Positions 35,313 to 45,260 of a stretch of DNA of 64,000 bases are shown here, one piece after another. Every line of letters starts with the position of its first letter. Position 1 is the stretch's first letter. The notes beneath the pieces were generated by a model that saw only the letters and a list, made by a program, of their open reading frames with translations, was not told the origin of the DNA and did no database searches. This stretch comes from G963422705 sp963422705 (GTDB taxonomy: Bacteria > Poribacteria > WGA-4E > WGA-3G), in NCBI GenBank assembly GCA_963422705.1, contig OY730443.1, positions 2,976,001-3,040,000 on the forward strand. The letters run 5' to 3'. Made by a program: the position numbers and the translations under genes.

Positions 35313-36152
35313 CGGTTCACTCATCCGCTCACGCGCCTGACGCGACAATTCAGCCAGATGCCCATCGTTCGCCCTCACCTGTTCAAGATGTATCTCTCGT
35401 TCCGGCGTCGCTGTCCGCACCATCTTCTCTCCATATTTGCGTTCAATCCAGAAACGGGCCGAGCCTGCGATATACGCTTGCAGCGCATCCAACTTCTCCT
35501 CAGGGTAACGCTCACAGAGATTTATCGTGAACATCCGACGACGGGTTCCGCCACCGAATGCAGCATGCTTCGTGTTATGGTTAAACAATACCAAATCGCC
35601 CGGCGTTGTCTCAAACACAACCGCAGGCACATCTCGCCCAGCCACTCCCCACACCTCTTCGCTATTGTGAAGCTCGCGCGATAGCCCATCCGAATAGGTA
35701 TCACCGAATAGATGGCTCCCCGGAATCACACGAAGCGCACCCGTGTCCCGCGTCAGTGGCTCCAGGTAGAACGCAAGCTTAATGTGCATCGGTTCTTCCA
35801 GCTTATGCCCACCATCCGAATGCCATCCCGTATCCCCTACATAGAAATTGCCATCGCTCCCCATGTAGTTGAAATCGGGCCCAAGTAACCCCTTCGCAAT
35901 CGCCAGAATACGTGCATCGTCAAGTAGAGAACAGAGCTCTTCATCCTCGTCGATGAACGGCACAATGCAAGAACGCGCCGCCCCGTCATGAGGGTTACCG
36001 TTATGCCCACCGCCCCGCTCCGTCCAGACGGTTTCAAATGCATCTTGAATCGCCGAAATCCTATCCGCCATCAGCTGCGGGAAACTCAGATAGCCAAATC
36101 GCTTGAAAAAACCAATTTCCGAATCGCTCACGGTGAAGTCATGTTGATTCAT
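35301..36152 (-). CDS. Phytanoyl-CoA dioxygenase (PhyH) family protein
   Basis: Fe(II)/2-oxoglutarate-dependent dioxygenase, 283 residues. N-terminal FFKRFGYLSFPQLM is the family entry motif. The iron ligands are in TGWHSDGGHK (HxD) and NHNTKHAAFGG (distal His). Arg lies in GTRRRMFTINL. VIPGSHLFG is typical. The start follows GGAGG. It is not closely similar to the PhyH gene at 18.4 kb by eye. Paired tail-to-tail with the sugar isomerase, it may share a sugar or compatible-solute pathway, but this is only inferred from adjacency. Confidence 0.88.
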   Translation of the reverse strand: MNQHDFTVSDSEIGFFKRFGYLSFPQLMADRISAIQDAFETVWTERGGGHNGNPHDGAARSCIVPFIDEDEELCSLLDDARILAIAKGLLGPDFNYMGSDGNFYVGDTGWHSDGGHKLEEPMHIKLAFYLEPLTRDTGALRVIPGSHLFGDTYSDGLSRELHNSEEVWGVAGRDVPAVVFETTPGDLVLFNHNTKHAAFGGGTRRRMFTINLCERYPEEKLDALQAYIAGSARFWIERKYGEKMVRTATPEREIHLEQVRANDGHLAELSRQARERMSEPSRG

Positions 36153-36319
36153 CTATACATCCCTCCTTTAAAATTGATAACCGTAGTGTATCATACCCAC
36201 CCTTAATTGCCTAATTCTACCCGCTATGAGATTTTTCGAATAACCGGGGACGCTTCGACAAAACAGAATCCGCTTGCAGAGATGCCGCGAAAATTGAATT
36301 GCTCTATAAAAATTATGCC

Positions 36320-36348
36320 TTGACAAAAAAAACAGAATTGCGTATAAT
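36320..36348 (+). promoter_or_regulatory. Perfect sigma70 consensus promoter of the helicase/methylase cassette
   Basis: TTGACA (36320-36325), exactly 17 bp, then TATAAT (36343-36348). This is the only promoter in the window with both hexamers perfect. It drives a leader of about 210 nt before the first large gene. Confidence 0.88.
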
Positions 36349-36388
36349 AACTTGTTAAATATTTACGCAAAGGAGATTTGTTTGTAGC

Positions 36389-36410
36389 GTCCCCATAAAA
36401 TCATGGGGAC
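36389..36410 (+). promoter_or_regulatory. Leader hairpin upstream of the Ski2-like helicase
   Basis: Perfect 8-bp stem GTCCCCAT/ATGGGGAC with a 6-nt loop, 40 nt after the -10 box. No T-run follows, so it is not a terminator; it may stabilise the mRNA or bind a regulator. Confidence 0.6.
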
Positions 36411-36448
36411 GGTATCGCCAGAAGTTATTTTAACCCAGTGAACTTGAC

Positions 36449-36508
36449 ATGGCAAAAAAAGCAAAAACGCCCAACTTCGGATTCAACAGAGAAATCGGAG
36501 CCCGGTGA
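36449..36508 (+). CDS. Small leader ORF (19 codons)
   Basis: ATG at 36449 reading MAKKAKTPNFGFNREIGAR then TGA. A second mini-frame (MVTCQAS, 36525-36548) with GAGGAAG upstream follows. The helicase start at 36565 has no Shine-Dalgarno, so reinitiation from these frames is a possibility. No conservation data are available; it may be fortuitous. Confidence 0.3.
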   Translation: MAKKAKTPNFGFNREIGAR

Positions 36509-36564
36509 GAGGAAGACAATTCGGATGGTAACTTGTCAGGCGTCCTGAACAGAAAAAACAAAAA

Positions 36565-38970
36565 ATGGGTTACAAAGGATTACAACTCGATAGATTCCAA
36601 GAAGAAGCAATTGAAGCGATAAACCGGGATAATTCGGTGATTGTCTCCGCGCCTACAGGGGCGGGTAAGACAATCGTCGCTGAATACGCCGTCGAACAGT
36701 GCATCCGGGAAAACCGCCGTGTTATCTACACCGCACCGATTAAAGCCCTTAGCAATCAAAAATATCGCGACTTTTACGCCGAATACGGAGATAAAATCGG
36801 GGTTGTCACAGGCGACATCGTACTCAATCCGTACGCACAAGTGTTGCTCATGACAACCGAAATCTTTCGGAACACCATCTTTGACGATGTCGAGCGCCTC
36901 GATAATGTCTCCTACGTGATTCTTGACGAAATCCACTATATCAATGATATTGCGCGCGGCACCGTCTGGGAAGAAAGTCTCATCTTTGCGCCACAACATA
37001 TTAAATTTGTGTGCCTGAGCGCGACGATTCCGAATATCAAACACTTCGCCGAATGGATGCAGAACGTTAGAGAAATTAATATCGACGTCGTTGAAGAAAA
37101 AAATCGCCCTGTGCCTTTAGAACATAGCCTCTATTTCGCGAATTACGGCATCGGAACCCTAAAACACATCCCGGAAATCCAGAAACTGGCGATGCAGGAT
37201 GGACGTAAAATCGCGAACCCGAAGAATAGCAAACCCAAGCTACCCGCTGGGATGATACAAACACCTCTCATTCCTCACCTACAAATCGAAAAACAGCTGC
37301 CCTGTCTCTATTTCTGTTTTAGCCGAAAAGGATGTGAACGCAATGCACGCTATTACGCCTCCGATAGAAACAAATCCCTGCTGAATCCCTCACAAAAAGA
37401 ACAGATTCTTCAGCAATTCGATACCCTCTGTATCCAATTTGATCTCGTTGCACAAAAGGACATTGCCGAATTCCGGCCACTCATTACCAAAGGCATCGCC
37501 TATCACCACGCCGGCATGTTACCAACCCTCAAGGAGGTTGTCGAACGGTTATTCACCTCCGGACTCATTCAACTCCTTTTTACGACAGAAACCTTTGCTG
37601 TCGGTATCAACATGCCCGCATGTACCGTCGTGTTCGATAGCCTCCAAAAATACGACGGCATCGGATTTCGCTACCTCAAAACACGCGAATACTACCAGAT
37701 GGCAGGCAGAGCCGGCAGACGCGGCATTGATACCACCGGTTATGTTTACGCACAAATTCACCCACAGCACGTTCACGCAGACGACGTCAACAACGTCGTT
37801 AATCACGACATTGAACCGATTGAAAGCCAGTTTAATCTCTCTTATTCCAGTATACTTAACCTTTACCAGAGATATGGTGAAGATATTTATGACGTCTACA
37901 CCATGAGTCTTAGCAATCATCAAAATTATACACACATCGCCGAACTCAATACACAAATTCAGAGACTGGAGCAAGCACGCAAGACGATGCCGCGGCCAGC
38001 ATGCATTCACCAAGACATTAACGCTACCCAACAAATTGAGAAACACTATCGACGCCAAAAAGATACTGACAAAGAAATTCAACGGATGAACGCCGAAATC
38101 ACACGTATCAAATCAGCAAATTCCGGGAAAAAGAAAAGAGAGAAATCTAAGCAAAAAATCCAGCCACTACTCAACCGCATTAAGCAACTTCAAGCACACA
38201 AAACCGATACCCTCTGTGACGGATGCCACCAATTTACACAATGCCACACCAGATATCAAAAAATACGAAAACATGAACAACGGGCGCTGAAACTTAAAAA
38301 GCAGACTACCCGCATTAAAAATTACCCGCGCACACAGATTGAAGCACGGGTTAAGGTGCTTAAAGAACTACGATACATTGAGGAACACGCTTTACTCCCA
38401 CGCGGCAATATTGCTGCTAATATCTACGGGTATGAACTACAAATTACACAATTGCTGTTTCGAGGCTTTTTTGAACGGCTCACTGCAGATGAAATTAACT
38501 GCCTCATGGCAGCCATCGTCTCTGAACCCCGGAAAGATGGATACTACAAACGGCTAAAGCATCAACGCATTTTGGACGTGCTGGACGCCGTCTATTCCGA
38601 AATTTCAATACTACAGAAATTAGAAAAAAAGCACCACGTCACTGAAATCACACCCATGTTCGAATCACGACTCTGTAGCGCAATGCTCGCCTGGAGCCGT
38701 GGGTGCAACTTCGATACACTTGAAGACTATGCACCCATAGATGCCGGCGATTTCGTCCGAACCTTCAGACTTGTGATTGACCTGATTCGGCAAATTCGGC
38801 ACGCCATGGAAGGGCATGACGCCCTCACTGAAAAACTCACACGCTGCATCCACAAAATTAACCGCGACGTCGTCGACGCAGAACGACAACTACGCATCGG
38901 ACAACAAAACATCACACCACCAGAATCACAAGAGCAAATCCATAACACCGAAACCGACACGGAAAAGTAA
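36565..38970 (+). CDS. Ski2/Mtr4-like DExH helicase with DSHCT-type C-terminus
   Basis: Superfamily 2 helicase, 801 residues. Q-motif region LDRFQEEAIEAI, Walker A SAPTGAGKT (29-37), APIKALSNQKYRDF, DEIH box (121-124), LSATIPN, the helicase C-terminal TTETFAVGINMPACTVVFDSL and QMAGRAGRRGID. A coiled-coil, lysine-rich middle follows. Then comes a Cys/His cluster CDGCHQFTQCH (about 555), and a C-terminal helical part (LTADEINCLMAAIVSEPR, FVRTFRLVIDLIRQIRHA) typical of the DSHCT domain of Ski2/Mtr4/HelY. Relatives act on RNA. It lies 24 bases upstream of the SNF2 gene and so shares its operon. It could be a housekeeping RNA helicase or a part of the cassette. Confidence 0.88.
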   Translation: MGYKGLQLDRFQEEAIEAINRDNSVIVSAPTGAGKTIVAEYAVEQCIRENRRVIYTAPIKALSNQKYRDFYAEYGDKIGVVTGDIVLNPYAQVLLMTTEIFRNTIFDDVERLDNVSYVILDEIHYINDIARGTVWEESLIFAPQHIKFVCLSATIPNIKHFAEWMQNVREINIDVVEEKNRPVPLEHSLYFANYGIGTLKHIPEIQKLAMQDGRKIANPKNSKPKLPAGMIQTPLIPHLQIEKQLPCLYFCFSRKGCERNARYYASDRNKSLLNPSQKEQILQQFDTLCIQFDLVAQKDIAEFRPLITKGIAYHHAGMLPTLKEVVERLFTSGLIQLLFTTETFAVGINMPACTVVFDSLQKYDGIGFRYLKTREYYQMAGRAGRRGIDTTGYVYAQIHPQHVHADDVNNVVNHDIEPIESQFNLSYSSILNLYQRYGEDIYDVYTMSLSNHQNYTHIAELNTQIQRLEQARKTMPRPACIHQDINATQQIEKHYRRQKDTDKEIQRMNAEITRIKSANSGKKKREKSKQKIQPLLNRIKQLQAHKTDTLCDGCHQFTQCHTRYQKIRKHEQRALKLKKQTTRIKNYPRTQIEARVKVLKELRYIEEHALLPRGNIAANIYGYELQITQLLFRGFFERLTADEINCLMAAIVSEPRKDGYYKRLKHQRILDVLDAVYSEISILQKLEKKHHVTEITPMFESRLCSAMLAWSRGCNFDTLEDYAPIDAGDFVRTFRLVIDLIRQIRHAMEGHDALTEKLTRCIHKINRDVVDAERQLRIGQQNITPPESQEQIHNTETDTEK

Positions 38971-38994
38971 TCCGAGATATTTTCACAAGGAACG

Positions 38995-41900
38995 ATGTCT
39001 AAAACCATTTCTTATGGAACAATTGTTAAATCCGAACTCTGGCCCGAACAGCTCAAAGTTATCGCCTATAAACCCCTTCCGGGTGGGTACGTCCATATTG
39101 TCGGAACCCTGAACCACTCAAAGGACTGCGTAGAGCAAGAGTTGTCAGCCAGCGAAACCAAGTCTTTGGAAATTGTCGACGCTGCTGATGTGGATTTTAC
39201 CGGGAAACCGATGCACGTTTTGCTCGCCCTGGAAGCAAAACGTTACCGTAATGCCCCACTCTCACAGCCAGCCTTTGCTGTCGGTGGCGCCAAAGTGGAC
39301 GCCCTCCCGCATCAGATTGAAGCCGTCTCGCAAGCACTTAAACAGACGCAGATACGCTTTCTCATCGCCGATGAACCCGGCGCAGGAAAAACAATTATGG
39401 CAGGGCTCATCGCAAAAGAACTCAAACTCCGACATCAGGCAAAACGCATCTTGATTGTGGTACCAGGACACCTCATCACGCAATGGACGCAAGAGATGAA
39501 AACACGATTTGAAGAACGGTTCACCCTCGTAGCACGCCCTTATGTCGACGCACATCCACACGAGAACGTCTGGAAACGCGAACAACAAATTATCACCTCC
39601 ATGGACTTCGCCCGACAAGACGACATTCGAAATGAAATTAAAAATAGCCGCTTTGAACTCGTTATTGTCGATGAAGCACACAAAATGGCCGCTTATCAAT
39701 ACGGAAATAAAACAGAGAAAACCAAGCGATATCAGTTAGGGGAATGCCTCTCCCGCGTAACAACACATCTCCTCTTTCTTACCGCGACGCCACACCGCGG
39801 AGACGACGAAAACTTCCGCTTTTTTCTGGAACTGCTGAGACCCGGCTCCTTCGCAAACGCTAGCAAGCCCCAAGAACTCATCTATCAATCCAACAATCCC
39901 ATATTCATACGACGAGTCAAGGAAAAACTCAAAGACTTTCAGGGAAAACCCCTCTTCTTAGAACGATACGTTCACACAAAACCCTTCCGACTCGGAATCG
40001 AATCCGAAACGGAAATGGTACTCTATAACCAACTTTCAGAATACATTCGCGAACAATACAACAAATTTTCCGAAAACGTACAAAAACGAAATAATATCGC
40101 ATTCGCACTCGTTATCTTACAACGCAGACTCGCCTCCAGCACATACGCCCTGCATATCTCACTCAGACGACGAAAAAAACGACTCGAAGAACTCTTGGAA
40201 CAAGCTACGATACAGATAGACGAAATCCCTACCGAGCAGCAATGCGAAGAAGCAGAAGAACTCAGTGAAGCCGAACGTGCGGAACGCGAACGCCAGTGGG
40301 AATGCCTCTCTTTTGCTGAAAACCGGGACGAATTGAGGGATGAAATTGAGACACTCAAACGCCTCGAACAAGACGCACAAAAAATCATTGACACGGAACA
40401 GGAAATTAAACTAGACGAACTGAAGAAAGCCCTCGATGAACTCAATCAAAAATATACAAACCAGAAAATCCTCATCTTTACCGAATACGCCGATACCCTT
40501 GAATATCTCGCTAAAAAGGTAGAAGACTGGGGCTTCTCTGTCTCCGTCATTCACGGAAAAATGAACCACCAAAAGCGGATAGAAGCACAAGAAACCTTCC
40601 GAAAACAAACACAACTCCTTATCGCCACCGACGCCGCCGGCGAAGGAATTAACCTGCAATTCTGCCACCTCATGATTAACTATGACTTACCCTGGAACCC
40701 AAACCGACTTGAACAACGCATGGGACGAATTCACCGATACGGGCAAAAGAAAGAAGTCCATGTGATAAACCTCGTCGCAGCCGATACACGCGAAGGCGCC
40801 GTACTCACCCGACTTTTCGAAAAACTTCAAACCATTCGCGAATCACTCGGAAAAGACAGCGTCTATGATATCATTGGACAACTCTTCCCCAAAAAAAATT
40901 TACGACGACTCATACTCGAAGCAGCCGCAAATACACAAAAACACGAACAGGTTCTCCACGAAATTGACACCGCACAACTTCATGCATTAGAACATTTTAA
41001 CCGAAAAACCATCCCCGAGTCTGAAATCAACTGGGAACAGATAGGCAAAATCCAACAAAAAGAACGCGAATATGGAATCATGCCACAGGATAAACGCGAA
41101 TTCTTCATAAAAACGTGGGAAACCCTCAGGGCGAAAATCCACCAACACGACGACGGCTTTTTATCCATCCCACACATACCCAAACCCATTCTCAGACGAA
41201 GCGAAGAACAACAGTTCACACAGAGATACCCTGCTCTTGAAGAAAAAACATATCCAAAAGTAACCTTTGATAAAGAAAAAGCGACAAACCACCTTGAAGC
41301 CGAGTTTATCGACGCCGGACACCCCCTCTTTGAAGCAACACTAGACTACGTTGCGAACAAATATGCCGATGAACTCAAAAAAGGCGCAGCCTTCGAAGAC
41401 CCGGACCGAAAATTCAACGGCGTTATCGTGTTCGCTGAAGGAGAAATACACGACGTCAAAAATACACTCGTCGCTAAAAGACTCTTTGCATGCTACGTCC
41501 CTCAAGATGATGAAAAGGTACAACAGATAAATCCTGCTATCATCTGGAACTTCAAAGGAACAACACCACCCGCAAAAACCGGGAAAATTAAAACGCAGAA
41601 GAAAAAGGTTAATCAATACGTCCGAGAACGACTCGAAAAATACGCGAAAAAACTTAAGGAGAAACGCGAAAGACAAGTCGAAATTACAAAAACATACGGC
41701 ATCGGGGCTTTCGAACAGCAAATCCAAGAACTAGACCGCAAACTCATCGAACTCAACATACGCCTCGAAAAAGGCGAAAATGTCACATTAGCGATAAGAA
41801 ATAAACAGCAAATGAAGGAGAACGCGCAAAAAGAAAAGGAAAAATTGGAGCATGAGTGCCAACAAAACGTGAGACTCCGTAAAAAGTCGCCTATCTTTGT

Positions 41901-42330
41901 CGGCGCAATACACGTCCGCCACGCAGAGGAGGCAACGCAAACTGATGACGACAAATACAATAAATCGGAAATTGAACGCATCGGAATGGTAGTCGCCACG
42001 AAGCATGAAGAAAAACAACGTCGAACCGTTGAGGACGTCTCCGCCCAAAACCTCGGTTTCGATCTTCGCTCAACCGCCTCCGACGGGAAAGTACGATATA
42101 TTGAAGTCAAAGCACGCAGCAAAAAAAATATATCTGTACAACTCACACGGAACGAATGGCTCAAAGCAGAACAACTCAAAGACAACTATTATCTCTACGT
42201 TGTTCTCAACGCCGAGAACAAACCTAAACTCTATACCATCCAGAACCCAGCAGAGAAACTTAGCAGCATACGACACGAAGTCCGATACGAGATTCCGCTT
42301 TCCGAAATCACTAAAGCCGAACCGGTTTAG
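38995..42330 (+). CDS. SNF2-type helicase with C-terminal DUF3883, defence-associated
   Basis: 1111 residues. HepA/RapA-like SNF2 ATPase: LPHQIEAVSQAL, Walker A DEPGAGKT (126-133), VVPGHLITQW, VDEAHK, FLTATPHRGD, then helicase C (ILIFTEYADTLEYLAKKV, LIATDAAGEGINLQFCHLMINYDLPWNPNRLEQRMGRIHRYGQ family pattern). A long coiled coil (about 855-965) leads to DUF3883 (about 985-1090; GFDLRS..GKVRYIEVKARS), a fold related to restriction-endonuclease-like proteins. This architecture recalls DISARM DrmD and helicases that accompany DUF1156 methylases. The coding sequence is noticeably A-rich compared with the next two genes. The ATG has AAGGA close upstream. Confidence 0.9.
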   Translation: MSKTISYGTIVKSELWPEQLKVIAYKPLPGGYVHIVGTLNHSKDCVEQELSASETKSLEIVDAADVDFTGKPMHVLLALEAKRYRNAPLSQPAFAVGGAKVDALPHQIEAVSQALKQTQIRFLIADEPGAGKTIMAGLIAKELKLRHQAKRILIVVPGHLITQWTQEMKTRFEERFTLVARPYVDAHPHENVWKREQQIITSMDFARQDDIRNEIKNSRFELVIVDEAHKMAAYQYGNKTEKTKRYQLGECLSRVTTHLLFLTATPHRGDDENFRFFLELLRPGSFANASKPQELIYQSNNPIFIRRVKEKLKDFQGKPLFLERYVHTKPFRLGIESETEMVLYNQLSEYIREQYNKFSENVQKRNNIAFALVILQRRLASSTYALHISLRRRKKRLEELLEQATIQIDEIPTEQQCEEAEELSEAERAERERQWECLSFAENRDELRDEIETLKRLEQDAQKIIDTEQEIKLDELKKALDELNQKYTNQKILIFTEYADTLEYLAKKVEDWGFSVSVIHGKMNHQKRIEAQETFRKQTQLLIATDAAGEGINLQFCHLMINYDLPWNPNRLEQRMGRIHRYGQKKEVHVINLVAADTREGAVLTRLFEKLQTIRESLGKDSVYDIIGQLFPKKNLRRLILEAAANTQKHEQVLHEIDTAQLHALEHFNRKTIPESEINWEQIGKIQQKEREYGIMPQDKREFFIKTWETLRAKIHQHDDGFLSIPHIPKPILRRSEEQQFTQRYPALEEKTYPKVTFDKEKATNHLEAEFIDAGHPLFEATLDYVANKYADELKKGAAFEDPDRKFNGVIVFAEGEIHDVKNTLVAKRLFACYVPQDDEKVQQINPAIIWNFKGTTPPAKTGKIKTQKKKVNQYVRERLEKYAKKLKEKRERQVEITKTYGIGAFEQQIQELDRKLIELNIRLEKGENVTLAIRNKQQMKENAQKEKEKLEHECQQNVRLRKKSPIFVGAIHVRHAEEATQTDDDKYNKSEIERIGMVVATKHEEKQRRTVEDVSAQNLGFDLRSTASDGKVRYIEVKARSKKNISVQLTRNEWLKAEQLKDNYYLYVVLNAENKPKLYTIQNPAEKLSSIRHEVRYEIPLSEITKAEPV

Positions 42331-42506
42331 CGCCCGAATCAAAAAAAACGGTTCAGAACCGGGCCGTCTAGCGCTACTGGCGATTTACACGCGGTTGCCG
42401 AAAGCAGCCCGGAACACAATGTGACAAAAACGCTCTCATCTGATATGATGCAAAAAGCATTGCGCAAGAACCTTTTTTGGATTCTTCTCAAAGAATGGAG
42501 CCCTCC

Positions 42507-45176
42507 GTGAATAAAAACAGACGCCTCATTGAAGACACCTTCCCCGTCGAAGACGTCAGCGAACAAGGACGACGTGATAAAAATAAGCGCCAAATCACCG
42601 GCACTCATATCTGGTGGGCGCGCAGGCCGCTCGGCCCATCACGCGCCACCGCATACGCCGCACTTGTAGACAGTCCCGGCGCGGATGATAAAGAGAAAAC
42701 GAGAAAGCACAATTTCATCGCTTCTCTCGCCACGTGGGAAACCGCCCAGAGCCCAATATCGATTAACGAGGCACGCGCACACATCCTCGAATCCCACGAC
42801 GGAAAAACGCCTACCGTGTTGGACCCGTTTGGCGGCGGCGGCTCCATTCCGTTAGAGGCACAACGCCTCGGATGCGAGACACACTCCTGTGACTTGAATC
42901 CCGTTGCGATACTGATTCAGAAATGCACCCTGGAATACCCGCAAAAGTACGGACGCCAATTGTCTCTGGATGTCAAAAAATGGGGCGACTGGGTGATTGA
43001 ACAGGCGACATCCGAATTAGCACCCTTCTATCCACCGGAAACCGGAAGTCCCGTCTGCGCCAGAGACGTCGCAGACGGTTCCACTCCCTATGCCTATATC
43101 TGGGCGCGGACGTTGCCGTGTCAAAATCTGGGATGCGGCGCCACCGTTCCGTTAATGAGCCAATTTTGGCTGTCGAAAAAAGATAACATCGCGCTTTTTC
43201 CGTTCGAGGAAGATGGAAGCATCGCCTTCCGTATCGTCGGCGCCACGTATCACCCGATGCCACCCGATTTTAATCCAGCCAACGGTACCGTGGCGGGAGC
43301 TATCGTCACGTGTCCGCTCTGTCAAAGCGCCTTTACGGCAAAAGACACGCGACGCCTCTTTCAAAACGGCGCCGCTGGCGAACGGATGATTGCCGTGGTG
43401 ACGGAACATCCCGACGTGAAAGGGAAACGATACCGCATCGCAACGGACGACGATGTCACAATTTTCAAGCACGCGCAAAAACGGAGAAAAGAAAAGTGTG
43501 AAAGCGTCGCTGGCGACTGGGGACTTTCTCCAGTGCCAGACGAATCCATCCCCAAAACGAAAGGAAGTGGTGCAGAGAGAGGGATTACAGTTCACAATTA
43601 TAACATTAACACGTATGGCGAGCTCTTCAACGCGCGTCAACAACTAGCACTCATCACCTTCACGGAGAAGCTCCGGGCTGCGTACACGGAAATGTGCGCG
43701 CAAACGCCGGTTGACATAGATTACGCCGCCGCCGTCACAACCTGTTTGTCCCTCTGGTTAAATCGCATCGCAGACACCGGCGCAAACCTTTGTTGGTGGG
43801 ATAACAGCAGCGGATCCGTTATCCGTTTGTTCGGTATACAAGGGCTCCCCATGATTTGGAATTATGGGGAAGCGAATCCGTTGCGTGTCGCCGTGAATCG
43901 ACTCAAAACCGTTTTAAAACCGATGGAACATCTATCGCAGATGGACGCGAAACCCGTTGCGATAAAAAACGCCTCCGCAACCGCGCTGCCTTACCGGGAC
44001 GCGGCTTTCGATGCCGTCATAACGGACCCGCCGTATTACGACAACATCGCTTATTCATACCTCTCGGATTTTTTTTATGTCTGGCTCAAACGCAGTGTCG
44101 GGCACCTCCATCCAGAGCTCTTCGAGACGGCACTGACGCCGAAAACCGGCGAAATCGTGGCATATGGACACCGGAAAGGCGGATTGGACGCCGGAAAACG
44201 CTTCTTTGAAGCTGAGCTGTCGAAAGCGTTTGCCGAGATATACCGGGTGTTAAAACCGGACGGGATTGCGGTTATCGTCTATGCACACAAATCGACGGCG
44301 GGGTGGGAGACGTTGATTAACGCCTTGCTGGATTCTGGACTGGTAATCACCGCTGCCTGGCCGGTTGATACGGAGATGAAATCCCGCTTTCGGGCGCAAG
44401 ATTCCGCTGCGCTGGCGTCGAGTATCTACATGGTAGCCCGGAAAAGCGCTCGTTTGTCTTTCGGGTTCTATAGCGATGTAAAAGAAGAGCTTTCTTCTCA
44501 CCTGTCCCGTAAACTGTTCACACTCTGGGATTACGGCATCTCCGGGGCGGAGCTGTTCATCGCGGCGATAGGGAGTGGGCTGGAGGTGTTTGGCAAATAC
44601 GAGGAGATTCTCGACAACGATGACACCATAATTCGCGCCGATAGGATGATAGCCGATATCCGTCAAGTTCTTGAACGGTTGGATAGCGCGTCGGAGACAG
44701 GGGTGGAAAGCACAAAATTGACGCGATTCTATCTGCGCTGGCGCCGCGAATACGGGCTGGCGTCCGTGCCGTTCGATATCGCGAAAAAACTCGCCCTCTC
44801 TCTTGGGCTGGAGCTAGCCGATGAATGGGGTGAAGGGAGTTTTATCCACCATGAGAAAGCATTGGTGCGGGTGCTGGGGCCGCAGGAACGGAGCTATCGG
44901 GATGCCCCCGACAGCGACAAACTGAGCGATGAATTGATAGATGTGCTGCATCACGTGTTACACTTATGGCGCTACAACCAGCGCCCTGCGATGATACAGC
45001 GTCTCGCGCGTGGGCGTGTCGGTTTACAGGAGCTGATATGGTACGTCGCCCAGTCGGTGAGTGTGACGCTGCCGCTCGATAGTGAGGAGCGGATGTGGTG
45101 TGAGGGATGGTTTGCGGACAGGCGCAGCATTGAACGCGAGGTGCGGGCAGCCGTCGCCGCCGGCGAGAACCGATGA
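42507..45176 (+). CDS. DUF1156-type adenine-specific DNA methylase
   Basis: 889 residues from GTG at 42507 (GGAG six bases upstream), matching the usual RRLIE..FP.E.VSE start. Conserved THIWWARRPL (about 33-42), SAM motif I DPFGGGGS (106-113), Cys pairs CQNLGCG and CPLCQSAF, and catalytic DPPYYDN (507-513) followed by YSYLSDFFYVWLKR. The DPPY motif indicates amino-group methylation, probably N6-adenine. Residues about 180-191 (GSPVCARDVAD region) appear inserted relative to the family, and coincide with a palindromic repeat at 43046-43081. It lies 176 bases after the SNF2 gene and 84 before the DUF499 gene. It presumably modifies host DNA while the partners act on unmodified DNA. Confidence 0.92.
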   Translation: MNKNRRLIEDTFPVEDVSEQGRRDKNKRQITGTHIWWARRPLGPSRATAYAALVDSPGADDKEKTRKHNFIASLATWETAQSPISINEARAHILESHDGKTPTVLDPFGGGGSIPLEAQRLGCETHSCDLNPVAILIQKCTLEYPQKYGRQLSLDVKKWGDWVIEQATSELAPFYPPETGSPVCARDVADGSTPYAYIWARTLPCQNLGCGATVPLMSQFWLSKKDNIALFPFEEDGSIAFRIVGATYHPMPPDFNPANGTVAGAIVTCPLCQSAFTAKDTRRLFQNGAAGERMIAVVTEHPDVKGKRYRIATDDDVTIFKHAQKRRKEKCESVAGDWGLSPVPDESIPKTKGSGAERGITVHNYNINTYGELFNARQQLALITFTEKLRAAYTEMCAQTPVDIDYAAAVTTCLSLWLNRIADTGANLCWWDNSSGSVIRLFGIQGLPMIWNYGEANPLRVAVNRLKTVLKPMEHLSQMDAKPVAIKNASATALPYRDAAFDAVITDPPYYDNIAYSYLSDFFYVWLKRSVGHLHPELFETALTPKTGEIVAYGHRKGGLDAGKRFFEAELSKAFAEIYRVLKPDGIAVIVYAHKSTAGWETLINALLDSGLVITAAWPVDTEMKSRFRAQDSAALASSIYMVARKSARLSFGFYSDVKEELSSHLSRKLFTLWDYGISGAELFIAAIGSGLEVFGKYEEILDNDDTIIRADRMIADIRQVLERLDSASETGVESTKLTRFYLRWRREYGLASVPFDIAKKLALSLGLELADEWGEGSFIHHEKALVRVLGPQERSYRDAPDSDKLSDELIDVLHHVLHLWRYNQRPAMIQRLARGRVGLQELIWYVAQSVSVTLPLDSEERMWCEGWFADRRSIEREVRAAVAAGENR
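43046..43081. repeat. 36-nt palindromic repeat, copy B (inside the methylase gene)
   Basis: Matches the reverse complement of 12661-12696 in 33 of 36 bases. Stem CCGTCTGCG/CGCAGACGG is perfect in this copy, and the sequence is translated in frame. Confidence 0.85.
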
Positions 45177-45195
45177 TTTTGAGATGATTTTGAAA

Positions 45196-45213
45196 GGTAG
45201 CAAGCGACAAGTT
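45196..45213. repeat. AGCAAGC repeat copy in methylase-ATPase spacer
   Basis: GGTAGCAAGCGACAAGTT, a reverse-orientation half copy. It lies next to a short duplication of TGATTTTGA at 45175-45193. Confidence 0.6.
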
Positions 45214-45260
45214 AAGGCGATAAAAAATCGCAAAATTTTTCACGAAATGGAGACGAAGTT

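Noticed and set aside
36389..36410. Rho-independent terminator in the cassette leader
   Set aside because: The hairpin is strong but no T-run follows.
43310..43647. Extra small genes inside the methylase region
   Set aside because: All are alternative-frame shadows of the methylase, which is continuous and carries the catalytic motifs.
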